DNA of 64,000 bases from Ga0077527 sp038316355 (GTDB lineage Bacteria; Pseudomonadota; Gammaproteobacteria; Burkholderiales; SG8-41). The position numbers and the translations under genes are program-made. Of this stretch, positions 56,614-64,000 are shown piece by piece. The stretch's first letter is position 1, and each line of letters opens with the position of its first letter. The stretch is from assembly GCA_038316355.1 (NCBI GenBank), contig JBBQAO010000009.1, forward strand, positions 13,238 to 77,237. Direction: 5' to 3'. The notes below the pieces were generated by a model. That model was not told where the DNA came from. It did not search any database and worked only from the letters and a program-made list of their open reading frames with translations.

Positions 56614-57138
56614 ATGCCCAAATTGAATCCCGACAGTCCGCTATGCGCCCTGATGGAAACCTTCCCCCGCGCGGGCAAGCTCGAATGGATCGGTCTGCGC
56701 CCGGCGCGGCGCGCACCGCTGCAATCCTTCAACCATGTCGAAGTGCTGACGGATCACGGCCTCGTCGGCGATCACAAGGCGCAACGCGCCGGCGGCAAGC
56801 GCCAGGTCACGCTGATCCAGCGCGAGCATCTTGATGTCGTGGCGAGGCTGCTCGGGCGCGATGCAGTTGATCCCGCGCTGCTGCGGCGCAATCTGGTGGT
56901 CTCCGGCATCAACCTGCTGGCGCTGCGTGATGCGCCATTTGAAATCGGCGGTGTGGTATTCGAAGGTACGGGTCTGTGCGAGCCGTGCTCACGCATGGAG
57001 GAGGTGCTGGGTGTCGGCGGTTACAACGCGATGCGCGGCCACGGAGGCATCACTGCGTGGGTTCTGGCGGGCGGGGTGATCGCGGTGGGGGATGCGGTGG
57101 TTTTTCAACCCCAGACCGATTACGGGCAAGTTCAATAG
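56614..57138 (+). CDS. MOSC domain protein
   Basis: 174 residues. MOSC (molybdenum cofactor sulfurase C-terminal) domain: LQSFNHVEVLTDHGLVGDHKAQRAGGKRQVTLIQREHLDVV and FEGTGLCEPCSRMEEVLGVGGYNAMRGHGGITAWVLAGG with a conserved Cys pair (CEPC). The domain handles pterin-bound Mo and sulfur; a precise reaction is not known. It stands alone. Confidence 0.88.
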   Translation: MPKLNPDSPLCALMETFPRAGKLEWIGLRPARRAPLQSFNHVEVLTDHGLVGDHKAQRAGGKRQVTLIQREHLDVVARLLGRDAVDPALLRRNLVVSGINLLALRDAPFEIGGVVFEGTGLCEPCSRMEEVLGVGGYNAMRGHGGITAWVLAGGVIAVGDAVVFQPQTDYGQVQ

Positions 57139-57150
57139 ATTTGTAGTTAC

Positions 57151-57196
57151 CCCTCACCCCAAGCCTCTCCCCGCCAGCAGGCGGGGAGAGGGAGTT
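57151..57196. repeat. Dispersed-type palindromic element after the MOSC gene
   Basis: CCCTCACCCC followed by a perfect 12-bp stem CCTCTCCCCGCC / GGCGGGGAGAGG (57164-57175 with 57180-57191) around AGCA. Such CCCTCACCCC/CTCTCCC elements are scattered in many proteobacterial genomes. No T-run. Confidence 0.6.
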
Positions 57197-57304
57197 GGTC
57201 TGCGTTAAGTCGACCCGATTCAATCAGGCAGCGAAGCAGGTCATCCGAGCCGCAAGCCGCTTACGCTGTCGCCGTGAGTATTTACTGCGGCGTTCCTGAA
57301 AACC

Positions 57305-58312
57305 TCAATTCATGCCCCACAGCAGGCTGGAGCGGTCTTCGGGATTCCAGATGCGCTGGTCACGCCGTTCCTTCCTCCGGATTTCGTGCCAGCGGCGGTA
57401 GGCGACATTCTCCGGATTGGTCACCGTGTCGCTTTCGATGAATTGCGCCGCAAGCCGGTCCGGTAGTGGAAAACGTTTGCCGCTGCCCGGGTAGCCGAAC
57501 AGCGCCAGCGTATCGCCGATCAGGGCCTCCAGTGCTTCCACGTCCGGACGCGGAAGGCGCGTCTTGTACATCTCGCAATATTTGGTCGTGATCGACTCGG
57601 ATGTTTTCGCGTGCAAGGGATGGCTGCTCCACTTTTCGGCGGACTTTGTCCGGTTGGGGGCGAGCATTGCGCGATCGAAATCCTCGCCCAGAAAACCGCA
57701 CAGGCTCCGGATCGTCGCCTCCGGGTCCGCGCAGAGATCCTCGTAGCGGATTTCAATGAAAGAACTCCCGGGAAGCCGGCGCATCGAGTCGCGGATCGCC
57801 AGCACGTAGCGCTGCCACAGATTGGCGCCCGAGTACACCGAGTACGGCAGCAGTATTGAATCGGAAATGTCGATGGCCATGTCGCGGCCGTCGCGCACGA
57901 TGTGTATGAACCGGGCGTCGGGAAAGAGCGCGTGAATCTCGTCGATCCAGAAGGCGTTGCGGGGAGTCTTTTCGCCCCAGCGCCGTTTATGGCCTGGTTT
58001 CGCGTACGCCGTGTGCAGCGCGGCGTACAGCCCGGCGAAGGATTTTTCTTCGGCTGCGGCGACGAGCTCTGCGGCCGAGATGGTCAGGGGCCACTTCTGC
58101 ACCGTAGGCGTCGCGAGGACGTCCTCGGCCAGCGCAAGAAAATTGGCATCGTTGTCGAGCGCTCCGTAACTGTAAAGGTACGGAAAGACAAGGTCGAACA
58201 GCCAGCCCGGCGGCGGTATCGCGATGTCCGGATGCGCGTCGAGGATCAGCCGCAGCAACGTCGATCCGGAGCGGGGGGCGCTTACGACAAACAGGGGGGA
58301 CGATTGATCCAT
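57305..58312 (-). CDS. Sulfotransferase family protein
   Basis: 335 residues. PAPS-binding motifs: VVSAPRSGSTLLRLILDAHPD (5'-phosphosulfate loop, about 8-28) and ARFIHIVRDGRDMAIDISDSI (3'-phosphate binding), plus RYEDLCADPEATIRSLCGFLG. Transfers sulfate to a hydroxyl or amine of an unknown acceptor. Last gene of the right-hand operon, 75 bases after the biotin carrier gene, although nothing else there obviously makes a sulfate acceptor. Confidence 0.85.
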   Translation of the reverse strand: MDQSSPLFVVSAPRSGSTLLRLILDAHPDIAIPPPGWLFDLVFPYLYSYGALDNDANFLALAEDVLATPTVQKWPLTISAAELVAAAEEKSFAGLYAALHTAYAKPGHKRRWGEKTPRNAFWIDEIHALFPDARFIHIVRDGRDMAIDISDSILLPYSVYSGANLWQRYVLAIRDSMRRLPGSSFIEIRYEDLCADPEATIRSLCGFLGEDFDRAMLAPNRTKSAEKWSSHPLHAKTSESITTKYCEMYKTRLPRPDVEALEALIGDTLALFGYPGSGKRFPLPDRLAAQFIESDTVTNPENVAYRRWHEIRRKERRDQRIWNPEDRSSLLWGMN

Positions 58313-58387
58313 AGGGCATGCCTCATGATGAAAGTTGGCTGAATCCGGTGCGGCATGGCGGCACGCCGTGGTCCCTGATCGAGCGTC

Positions 58388-58591
58388 TCAAGCTTCGATG
58401 ATCGCGACGATCTGTCCCTCGGTCACCGGATCACGCTCCCCGACAAGCAATTCGCCGAGCATGCCGCCGACCTCGGTGATGATCGGGATTTCCATTTTAA
58501 TGGATTCGATCACGATCAGCGTGTCGCCGGGCTTTGCCTGCAGTTTCCAGACGATGCCGGTGATTTCGGACTTGATCTCAATGCGGGGCAT
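58388..58591 (-). CDS. Stand-alone biotin carboxyl carrier domain
   Basis: 67 residues from ATG at 58591, with GGAAG upstream. MPRIEIKSEITGIVWKLQAKPGDTLIVIESIKMEIPI: the Lys in ESIKMEIP is the biotin attachment site (usual A/V-M-K-M/L-E with S-I-K here), followed by the hammerhead half EGDPVTEGQ-like VGERDPVTEGQIVAIIEA. Carries CO2 on biotin between a carboxylase and the carboxyltransferase; the latter is encoded at the right edge. The biotin carboxylase is not in the window. Confidence 0.85.
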   Translation of the reverse strand: MPRIEIKSEITGIVWKLQAKPGDTLIVIESIKMEIPIITEVGGMLGELLVGERDPVTEGQIVAIIEA

Positions 58592-58639
58592 GCGGCTGTC
58601 TTCCGTGTCGCTATTCCCTGGGAGCGGCACCGCGGCCCG

Positions 58640-59614
58640 TCAGTTCTCCTTCACACCAGCGTCACGGATGACCTTGCGCCATTTCTCGTAATCCTCCCGC
58701 AGGAACTTCTCGCTTTCTGCGGGGCTGCCGCCGATCGGTTCGGCTGCGTCCGCCGCGAGGCGCTTGCGCACGTCGGCCATGGTCAACGCCTGCTGCGCCG
58801 CGGCGTTCAGGCGGTTGACCGCCTCGGCCGGCATGCCGGCCGGCCCGAACATGCCCCACCACTGGTTCGACTCGAATCCGGGCAGGGTCTCGGCAATGCT
58901 CGGCAGGTCTGGCGCGATCGAGGCGCGTTTGGCGCTGGTCACTGCCAGCGCGCGCAGCCGCTTGCTCTGGACCTGCACCGATACCGTCGGGTAGGCCGAG
59001 AACAGCAGCGAAACATTGCCCGCCACTGTATCGATTACCGCCGGCGGGGCGCCGCGGTACGGCACGTGCACCATCTTGATGCCGGTGCGCTGGCTGAAGA
59101 GCTCGCCGGTGAGGTGGCTCAGCGTCCCGGCGCCGTTTGAGGCGTAGTTGAGCAGTCCGGGCCGCTGCCGCGCCAGCATGATGAGTTCCTGCACGTTTTT
59201 GGCTGGCACCGACGGGTGTATGACCAGCACGTTCGGCGCGGAGCTGATGATGATGATCGAGGAGAAGCTCCGCAGCGGATCGTACGGCGGCTTCTGCATC
59301 AGGTTGGGCCCGATGACCAGCGCGCTGGAAGAAGTGACCAGCAGGTTGTAGCCGTCGGGCGCGGCTTTGGCGACGAGGTCGGAGCCGAGCGTGCCGCCGG
59401 CGCCGGTGCGGTTGTCGACGAGGAACTGCTGGCCCAGCGCGGCGCCCAATTTTTCGGCGACGGTGCGGGCCATCAGGTCGGTGCCGCCCGCGGCCGGGAA
59501 CGGCACGATGATCCTCACCGGCTTCGCCGGGTAACCCTGGGCGGTGGCTGCGGCTGAACCGAAAAGAATGAATCCGGCGGCAAGCATTCTGAAACCGTTC
59601 GAGATTATTATCAT
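58640..59614 (-). CDS. Bug-type periplasmic solute receptor
   Basis: 324 residues, signal peptide to about 26 (GSAAATAQGYPAKPV). VRIIVPFPAAGGTDLMARTVAEKLG, VDNRTGAGGTLGSDLVAKAAPDGYNLL and HVPYRGAPPAVIDTVAGNVSLL are Bug motifs; the D/E pair in DNRTGAGG and the K-x-P of the second lobe contact carboxylates in solved members. Lies between the enolase-like and biotin carrier genes, so it probably captures the operon's substrate. Confidence 0.9.
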   Translation of the reverse strand: MIIISNGFRMLAAGFILFGSAAATAQGYPAKPVRIIVPFPAAGGTDLMARTVAEKLGAALGQQFLVDNRTGAGGTLGSDLVAKAAPDGYNLLVTSSSALVIGPNLMQKPPYDPLRSFSSIIIISSAPNVLVIHPSVPAKNVQELIMLARQRPGLLNYASNGAGTLSHLTGELFSQRTGIKMVHVPYRGAPPAVIDTVAGNVSLLFSAYPTVSVQVQSKRLRALAVTSAKRASIAPDLPSIAETLPGFESNQWWGMFGPAGMPAEAVNRLNAAAQQALTMADVRKRLAADAAEPIGGSPAESEKFLREDYEKWRKVIRDAGVKEN

Positions 59615-59660
59615 TTTCTCCTCCGTTGAATTGTCTTGAAGACGTGGTGTTGGCAGACTG

Positions 59661-60833
59661 TCAGCGGCGTTGCGAAAGCTTCCTGATGAGTTTTTCGTCG
59701 ACAGTGAGGCCCAGGCCCGGCGAGGTCGGCATGACGAAATAGCCGTCCTTGTCCTGCGTGACGCCGCCTTCCTTCACCGGCTGGTCCTTGATGCGCAGTT
59801 GATAGTCCATGCCGGGATCGCAGCCGACTATGCGCACTGCGGCGTGAAGGTGGCCGGTTGCGGTGTCGAGCAGGTGGCTGCCCTGGGTCCAGTCGATGCG
59901 CACGGGCAAGCCGACAGCTTCCGCGATGCGCATCATCTGCACCGACTTGTAGAAGCCACCGCATTTGCCGAGCTTGAGGCTGACCATGTCCGCGTAGCGT
60001 CCGGAGGCGATGCGGACCATCGTCGCAAGGTTCTGGATCGCTTCGTCGGCGACGATCTTGTGCGGCACGGCCTGCGTGATCGACGCGAGCCCGTTGAGGT
60101 CATGGCCCCACACCGGCTGCTCGATGGCGAGGTTGCCGACGCCGCGGAACCGGCGGTCGAGCAGGCTGATCGTGTCCTTGGCGGTGCCCCACATCTGATT
60201 GGGATCGGCGATCACGGGGCAGGACTTCGGCACTGCGTCGAGTATGGCCTCTAGCCGGTCGGCGTCGGCGTCCAGCGACTCGAGGTGGCCGGTCATCTTG
60301 GGCTCGAACGCGGTGTAACCCCGCTTGAGCAGGGCCCGTGCGTGGTCGGCCATGCGCTTCGGGTCCGACCGTGGGGTTGTTGCCAGCTTGCCGAACCGGG
60401 CCTGATGCGCGCCCCCGAGCAGGTTGTAGATCGGCTGCCCGGAGGCCTTGCCCATGATGTCGTAGAGGGCGATATCGATGGCGCTGCGCGCACCGTTGTT
60501 GCCTTGCAGGAACAGGTTGTCGAGCACCTCGTGGATCGTGCCGATCTGGAAGGGGTCACGGCCCAGGATCAGCCGCCCGAACAGTTCCACGGTGGCGAGG
60601 ATGCCGGCCTGCGTCTCGCTGGTGACAGGATGGGCGCATGCTTCACCCCAGCCGACGATGCCTTCGTCGGTGGTGATCTTGACGAAGACATTTTCCTTGT
60701 ATTCGATGTTCGCGAACCAGGCCTCGCGGGCGTGGACCATCGTCCCCTTTTTTTTGTTCGAGCCGAACAGCGCGTGGTACTCGTCGCTCGGCTTGAACCA
60801 GACAGGAATCGCCTCGATTTTCTCAACTTTCAC
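59661..60833 (-). CDS. Enolase-superfamily (mandelate racemase/muconate lactonizing) enzyme
   Basis: 390 residues. Capping domain 1-135, then the barrel. Metal ligands are visible as D210 (VIADPNQMW), E238 (AIEQPV) and D263 (VADEAI); the catalytic Lys after strand 6 is K287 (SLKLGKCGG). The strand-2 K-x-K motif, usually the other acid/base, reads E177-P-K179. That leaves one Lys and suggests a dehydratase or racemase with modified chemistry. Flanked by two solute receptor genes in the operon. Confidence 0.85.
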   Translation of the reverse strand: MKVEKIEAIPVWFKPSDEYHALFGSNKKKGTMVHAREAWFANIEYKENVFVKITTDEGIVGWGEACAHPVTSETQAGILATVELFGRLILGRDPFQIGTIHEVLDNLFLQGNNGARSAIDIALYDIMGKASGQPIYNLLGGAHQARFGKLATTPRSDPKRMADHARALLKRGYTAFEPKMTGHLESLDADADRLEAILDAVPKSCPVIADPNQMWGTAKDTISLLDRRFRGVGNLAIEQPVWGHDLNGLASITQAVPHKIVADEAIQNLATMVRIASGRYADMVSLKLGKCGGFYKSVQMMRIAEAVGLPVRIDWTQGSHLLDTATGHLHAAVRIVGCDPGMDYQLRIKDQPVKEGGVTQDKDGYFVMPTSPGLGLTVDEKLIRKLSQRR

Positions 60834-60872
60834 TGTCGCTCCTTTATGTCAGTCCATGCCCCGCGTTCCGTG

Positions 60873-61847
60873 CTAGTCGATCTTCGCGCCCGATGCTCTG
60901 ATCAGTTTCTGGTACTTTGCATGGTCTGATTTCACGCGCCCGGCAAACTCTTCCAGCGTGGCCGGCCAGGGCTCGAGACCCTGGCTCGAAAGTATGCTGG
61001 CGACATCACTCATACGCAGCGCCTTGTCGACCTCGTCATGAAGCCTGGCCACCGTCGCCGGCGGCGTGCCACTCGGTGCGAACAATGCGATCCACGGACT
61101 CATTTCGTAGCCCGGCACGCCTGATTCCGCGATGGTCGGCACATCCGGCATCAGCTTCAGACGCTGTGAGGCGGTTATCGCGATCAGCCGCAGCTTGCGC
61201 GCCTTGATCTGGCTCACCACTGTCGCCAGCGTCGCGGTCATCGCCTGCGTCTCGCCCGCGACGATCGCGGTCACTGCCGGAGGCCCGCCCTTGTAGGGCA
61301 CGTGGACGATGTTGATGCCCGTTAGCGCGATGAACTGCGTCATCGAAAGGTGCGGCGCGCTACCGTTGCCCGCAGAGGAATAGAAAATCTGGCCGGGCCG
61401 CGATTTCGAGAGCGCCACGAACTCCCTAACTGATTGCACCGGTAGCGATGGATGCACCACCAAGCCACCCGGTTGCTGCGCCAGCAACGCAACCGGGACG
61501 AAATCTTTCAGGGTATCGTAAGGAAGGTTTCGGTACATCGTGGCATTGCCGAGGTGCGTGGTTGAATGCACCATCAATGTGTAGCCGTCCCCGGATGATT
61601 TCGCCACGACGTCCGCACCGATGGTGCCCGCCGCGCCGGGACGATTGTCGATCACGAACTGCTGGCCGAGGACCGTCCCGACCTTCTGCATAACGACGCG
61701 ACCGGCGATGTCGACCGATCCTCCTGCCGGCCACGGAATCACCACGCGCACGACCTTGGCCGGGTAGGGCTGGCTGGGCGCAGCCATCGGCGATGCCAGA
61801 ACGGCCACAGCGCAAGCTCGGATGCAACCTTGAAGCAGCTTGTTCAT
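60873..61847 (-). CDS. Bug-type periplasmic solute receptor
   Basis: 324 residues, signal peptide to about 27 (ASPMAAPSQPYPAKVV). VRVVIPWPAGGSVDIAGRVVMQKVG, IDNRPGAAGTIGADVVAKSSGDGYTLMV and HVPYKGGPPAVTAIVAGETQAM are Bug motifs. Distinct in sequence from the other two receptors in the window, so ligands may differ. Starts after a gap of 52 bases from the ThDP beta subunit gene. Confidence 0.9.
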   Translation of the reverse strand: MNKLLQGCIRACAVAVLASPMAAPSQPYPAKVVRVVIPWPAGGSVDIAGRVVMQKVGTVLGQQFVIDNRPGAAGTIGADVVAKSSGDGYTLMVHSTTHLGNATMYRNLPYDTLKDFVPVALLAQQPGGLVVHPSLPVQSVREFVALSKSRPGQIFYSSAGNGSAPHLSMTQFIALTGINIVHVPYKGGPPAVTAIVAGETQAMTATLATVVSQIKARKLRLIAITASQRLKLMPDVPTIAESGVPGYEMSPWIALFAPSGTPPATVARLHDEVDKALRMSDVASILSSQGLEPWPATLEEFAGRVKSDHAKYQKLIRASGAKID

Positions 61848-61899
61848 TGGTTTCTCCTTCTATCTAGAGCAACCCGACACCATCCAGGCGGGCGCTCTT

Positions 61900-62496
61900 C
61901 TATTCGACGGCGAGCTTCTCCCTGAACCGGATCTTCATCAACACGCCGTCGCGTAGCTTTGGCAGCTGCGGCACTGGCGCATCGCTGATCTTGACGTTTA
62001 CGAGCACCGGCCCCGGCGCGCGCAGCACCTTGTCCACCGCGTCGTCGATGCGGGCGCGGTCGTCGAGAATGAGCGCCACGGGAAAACCCGCCGCCGCTGC
62101 GATGCCGGCAAGGTCTACGCCAAAACCCGTCGCTGTCGCCTGCGCGCCTGTCTCCTGATATCGCTCGTTGTCCATTACTACGATGGCAAGATTGGCGGGC
62201 CGCTGCGCCGCGATGGTCGCGAGCGAGCCCATGCCCATGAGCATGTCCCCGTCGCCAAGCACCACCACCACGCGCCGCCCCGGTTGGGCCAGCGCGAGCC
62301 CGAGTCCGACCACGGGCGCGCCACCCATGCCCGCGCCGTGGATGGTGAAATTGAGGGGGTGCTCGCCGCGCGCGGCAACGAGATCGTAGCCTGCGTTGCC
62401 GAGTCCGCCCACCGCCAGCACGTCGTCGTTGCCGGTCAGAATGCGCTTGACCACCTCGCGCCGGTCGAGACCGCTCCGCTTCGGCTTGGCCGTCAT
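61900..62496 (-). CDS. ThDP-dependent decarboxylase, PP-domain subunit (ComE-like)
   Basis: 198 residues. Holds only the pyrophosphate-binding half: VLGDGDMLMGMGSLATIAAQRPANLAIVVMDNERYQETG is the GDG-x(n)-N cofactor motif, with MGGAPVVGLGLALA before it. Its closest reading is sulfopyruvate decarboxylase beta or phosphonopyruvate decarboxylase. The start overlaps the alpha gene stop by 4 bases, so both chains are made together. Removes CO2 from a 2-oxo acid; substrate unknown. Confidence 0.82.
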   Translation of the reverse strand: MTAKPKRSGLDRREVVKRILTGNDDVLAVGGLGNAGYDLVAARGEHPLNFTIHGAGMGGAPVVGLGLALAQPGRRVVVVLGDGDMLMGMGSLATIAAQRPANLAIVVMDNERYQETGAQATATGFGVDLAGIAAAAGFPVALILDDRARIDDAVDKVLRAPGPVLVNVKISDAPVPQLPKLRDGVLMKIRFREKLAVE

Positions 62497-63035
62497 GACG
62501 TGAACCTCTTTGCGCCGGTGAGCCTTTGGGTGAGCATCACTCCCGCCCCGGACGAGCAGGAGAAGACCATCTGCGCTGCCGCTTCAACCGTGGGTGCCGC
62601 ATCTTCCGGCGCATCGACCTCGTAGGCGTGGAAATCGGCGAGCTCGAGCAGCGGGCGCGTGCTGCGCCCCATATAGAGCATCCAGGGATTGGCCTCCCCC
62701 CAGCTTCCGCGAACGGTTATCAGCGTCAGGAACGGGAACTGGCCCGCCTTGATGAGACCGAAATTATTGATGCAATTGCCTAAGCCGCTCGATTGCATCA
62801 GCAGCACCCCCCGCCGGCCGCCAAGCCAGGCGCCGGCAAGAACGCACGGGCCCTCGGCCTCGTTGGTAAGCGGAACCGTCCGCATCGACGGATCCGAGTT
62901 GCACAGTTCGATCAGGCGCCGGTGCCCGCCATCCGGGACATAGGCCACGATCGTGACATCCGCCTCGCGCAGGGCTTGGTGCACGGCGCTCTGCCAGTCC
63001 CGCGCGCCCAGCACCTCTTTATCGCCGTCGCTCAT
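62493..63035 (-). CDS. ThDP-dependent decarboxylase, PYR-domain subunit (ComD-like)
   Basis: 180 residues. Pyrimidine-binding half with VPDGGHRRLIELCN, TVPLTNEAEGPCVLAGAWLGGRRGVLLMQSSGLGNCINNFGLIKAGQFPFL; the Glu in NEAEG is the ThDP-activating residue. Split alpha/beta arrangement as in sulfopyruvate decarboxylase (ComDE) of coenzyme M synthesis, though a CoM pathway is not expected here. 12 bases after the carboxyltransferase gene. Confidence 0.82.
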   Translation of the reverse strand: MSDGDKEVLGARDWQSAVHQALREADVTIVAYVPDGGHRRLIELCNSDPSMRTVPLTNEAEGPCVLAGAWLGGRRGVLLMQSSGLGNCINNFGLIKAGQFPFLTLITVRGSWGEANPWMLYMGRSTRPLLELADFHAYEVDAPEDAAPTVEAAAQMVFSCSSGAGVMLTQRLTGAKRFTS

Positions 63036-63047
63036 GTCGTGTCCCGT

Positions 63048-64000
63048 TCAGTAACTGGTCGGCCAGTTGGCGAGCTTGTGCTGGCCGACGCCGCCCGACA
63101 GGCGCAGGGTGTGCACGTCGAGCGCTTCCTTCAGGTATTCCCGTGTGTCGCGCGGGTCGAGCACTTCCTTGACGCCGTAGACCGCCGCCAGATCGTAGGC
63201 GCCTCCGTTGCGCGCCATTTCCCTGAGCAGATCTTTGAAGCGCGCCGGGTCATCCTCTTCCTTGAGGCCGTGCACCACGGTCACGGCAGTGCGGGGGTTC
63301 ATGAAGCTCACCTCCGCGGTCCACCATGCCGAGATCTCGTCGGAGGTGCCGGCGCCGCCCATGTTGATGAAGCCGCGGCCGTAGCTTTTGCGCAGGATTA
63401 GGCTGATGCGTGGCACGGTGACCTGCAGCATGGCGTTCATCCAGTTGATCACTTTGCCGATGACGCCTCTTTTTTCAGAGTCAGGCCCGATCAGGAAACC
63501 GGGCTGGTCGTGCAGGAACACCAGCGGAATGTTGAACGAGTCGCACAGCACGATGAAGTCCGTCGCCTTGCAGCAGGCGTCGGCGTCCATTGCGCCGCCC
63601 TTGAACAGCGGGTTGTTGGCGACGATGCCGATGGTGCGGCCGTTGAGACGGGCGAGCCCCGTGGTGATGCTGCGCCCGAAGCGGTCCTTGATCTCGAAGA
63701 GACTGTCCTTGTCTACAAAGGCGCCGATGATCTTGCGCACGTCGTAGACCTGCGTCGCGGACTCCGGGATGAGCTCAAGCATGCCTTTGGCGGCCTCGTC
63801 GGATCCGGGGGGCACCTCGGCGACCGGCGGCGCTTCGCGATTGTTGGTGGGCAGGTAGGACAGGAACCGCTTGACCGTGTCGGCGACCTGTTCGTCGGTG
63901 TCCACCACCCTGTCAGCAAAGCCGGAATGTTCGGCCAGCACCTGCCATCCGCCGAGTTCCTCCGGCGTCACTTTGCGGCCGAGCGCCATCGAGACCACCC
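63048..64000 (-). CDS. Acyl-CoA carboxylase carboxyltransferase subunit (partial)
   Basis: C-terminal 317 residues; the frame stays open to the window edge, so the N-terminal third or more is outside. Crotonase-fold CT domain: GRTIGIVANNPLFKGGAMDADACCKATDFIVLCDSFNIPLVFLHDQPGFLIG and RISLILRKSYGRGFINMGG. This matches propionyl-CoA/methylcrotonyl-type beta subunits. It would use the biotin carrier encoded at 58.4 kb. First visible gene of the minus-strand operon. Confidence 0.88.
   Translation of the reverse strand, partial: VVSMALGRKVTPEELGGWQVLAEHSGFADRVVDTDEQVADTVKRFLSYLPTNNREAPPVAEVPPGSDEAAKGMLELIPESATQVYDVRKIIGAFVDKDSLFEIKDRFGRSITTGLARLNGRTIGIVANNPLFKGGAMDADACCKATDFIVLCDSFNIPLVFLHDQPGFLIGPDSEKRGVIGKVINWMNAMLQVTVPRISLILRKSYGRGFINMGGAGTSDEISAWWTAEVSFMNPRTAVTVVHGLKEEDDPARFKDLLREMARNGGAYDLAAVYGVKEVLDPRDTREYLKEALDVHTLRLSGGVGQHKLANWPTSY

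Noticed and set aside
57151..57196. Rho-independent terminator for the MOSC gene
   Set aside because: The stem is perfect but no T-run follows on either strand; it fits a dispersed palindrome better.

Overview
This window reads as chromosomal DNA of a GC-rich betaproteobacterium, probably near Burkholderiales, Rhodocyclales or Nitrosomonadales. The evidence is gene order: RDD/DUF3106/DUF3619/sigma factor next to ilvBHC-psd-pssA-leuA; rplU-rpmA-obgE-proB diverging from ispB; pilS-pilR-ampD; and rubrerythrin/Fe-S protein/DUF3501. Three orphan Bug-type solute receptors and a PhaM-like protein also fit. There are no rRNA genes, prophage or CRISPR array. The only RNA gene I can place with confidence is a tRNA-Pro (CGG).

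Layout. 0-2 kb: a small sigma factor cluster on the minus strand. 2-9 kb: branched-chain amino acid and phospholipid synthesis (ilvB, ilvH, ilvC, psd, pssA, leuA), with a possible leucine-rich leader before leuA. 9-13 kb: WrbA, a lytic transglycosylase, proS, an aminopropyltransferase-like protein and rppH. 13.9-17.8 kb: a CBS protein, the rubrerythrin/Fe-S/DUF3501 group and a CNP1-like protein. 17.8-22 kb: proB, obgE, L27 and L21 (minus), then ispB and tRNA-Pro (plus). 22-26.4 kb: PilS/PilR and AmpD. 26.4-31 kb: class Ia ribonucleotide reductase nrdA and nrdB. 31-36 kb: a lysine-rich histone-like protein, a long non-coding stretch with a possible structured RNA, and a PhnD-PhnC-PhnE-PhnE transporter. 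36-42 kb: threonine aldolase, a HAD phosphatase, an unknown protein and a three-gene signalling group. 42-46.5 kb: an ECF sigma/anti-sigma pair, a second lytic transglycosylase and a PhaM-like protein. 46.5-51 kb: accessory catabolic genes. 51-55 kb: malic enzyme and fumarase. 55.1-56.5 kb: a REP/RAYT element enclosing an AT-rich cargo gene. 57-64 kb: an accessory catabolic operon running off the right edge.

Most notable: (1) the nrdA promoter architecture (TTGCGG, 17 bp, TAGAAT, plus two NrdR-like boxes 31 bp centre to centre) recurs with the same spacing upstream of the transglycosylase gene at 44.9 kb, which suggests an NrdR-type link between deoxynucleotide supply and cell-wall remodelling. 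(2) A REP-cargo-REP-RAYT-REP arrangement carries a uracil-DNA-glycosylase-like gene. (3) A roughly 120-nt self-complementary region lies upstream of phnD. (4) The right-hand operon combines a split ThDP decarboxylase, a biotin-dependent carboxyltransferase, a stand-alone biotin carrier, an enolase-superfamily enzyme with a changed KxK motif, and orphan receptors: a pathway I cannot name. Coordinates were read by eye; start codons were moved from the longest reading frame wherever a ribosome binding site or family comparison decided the matter.
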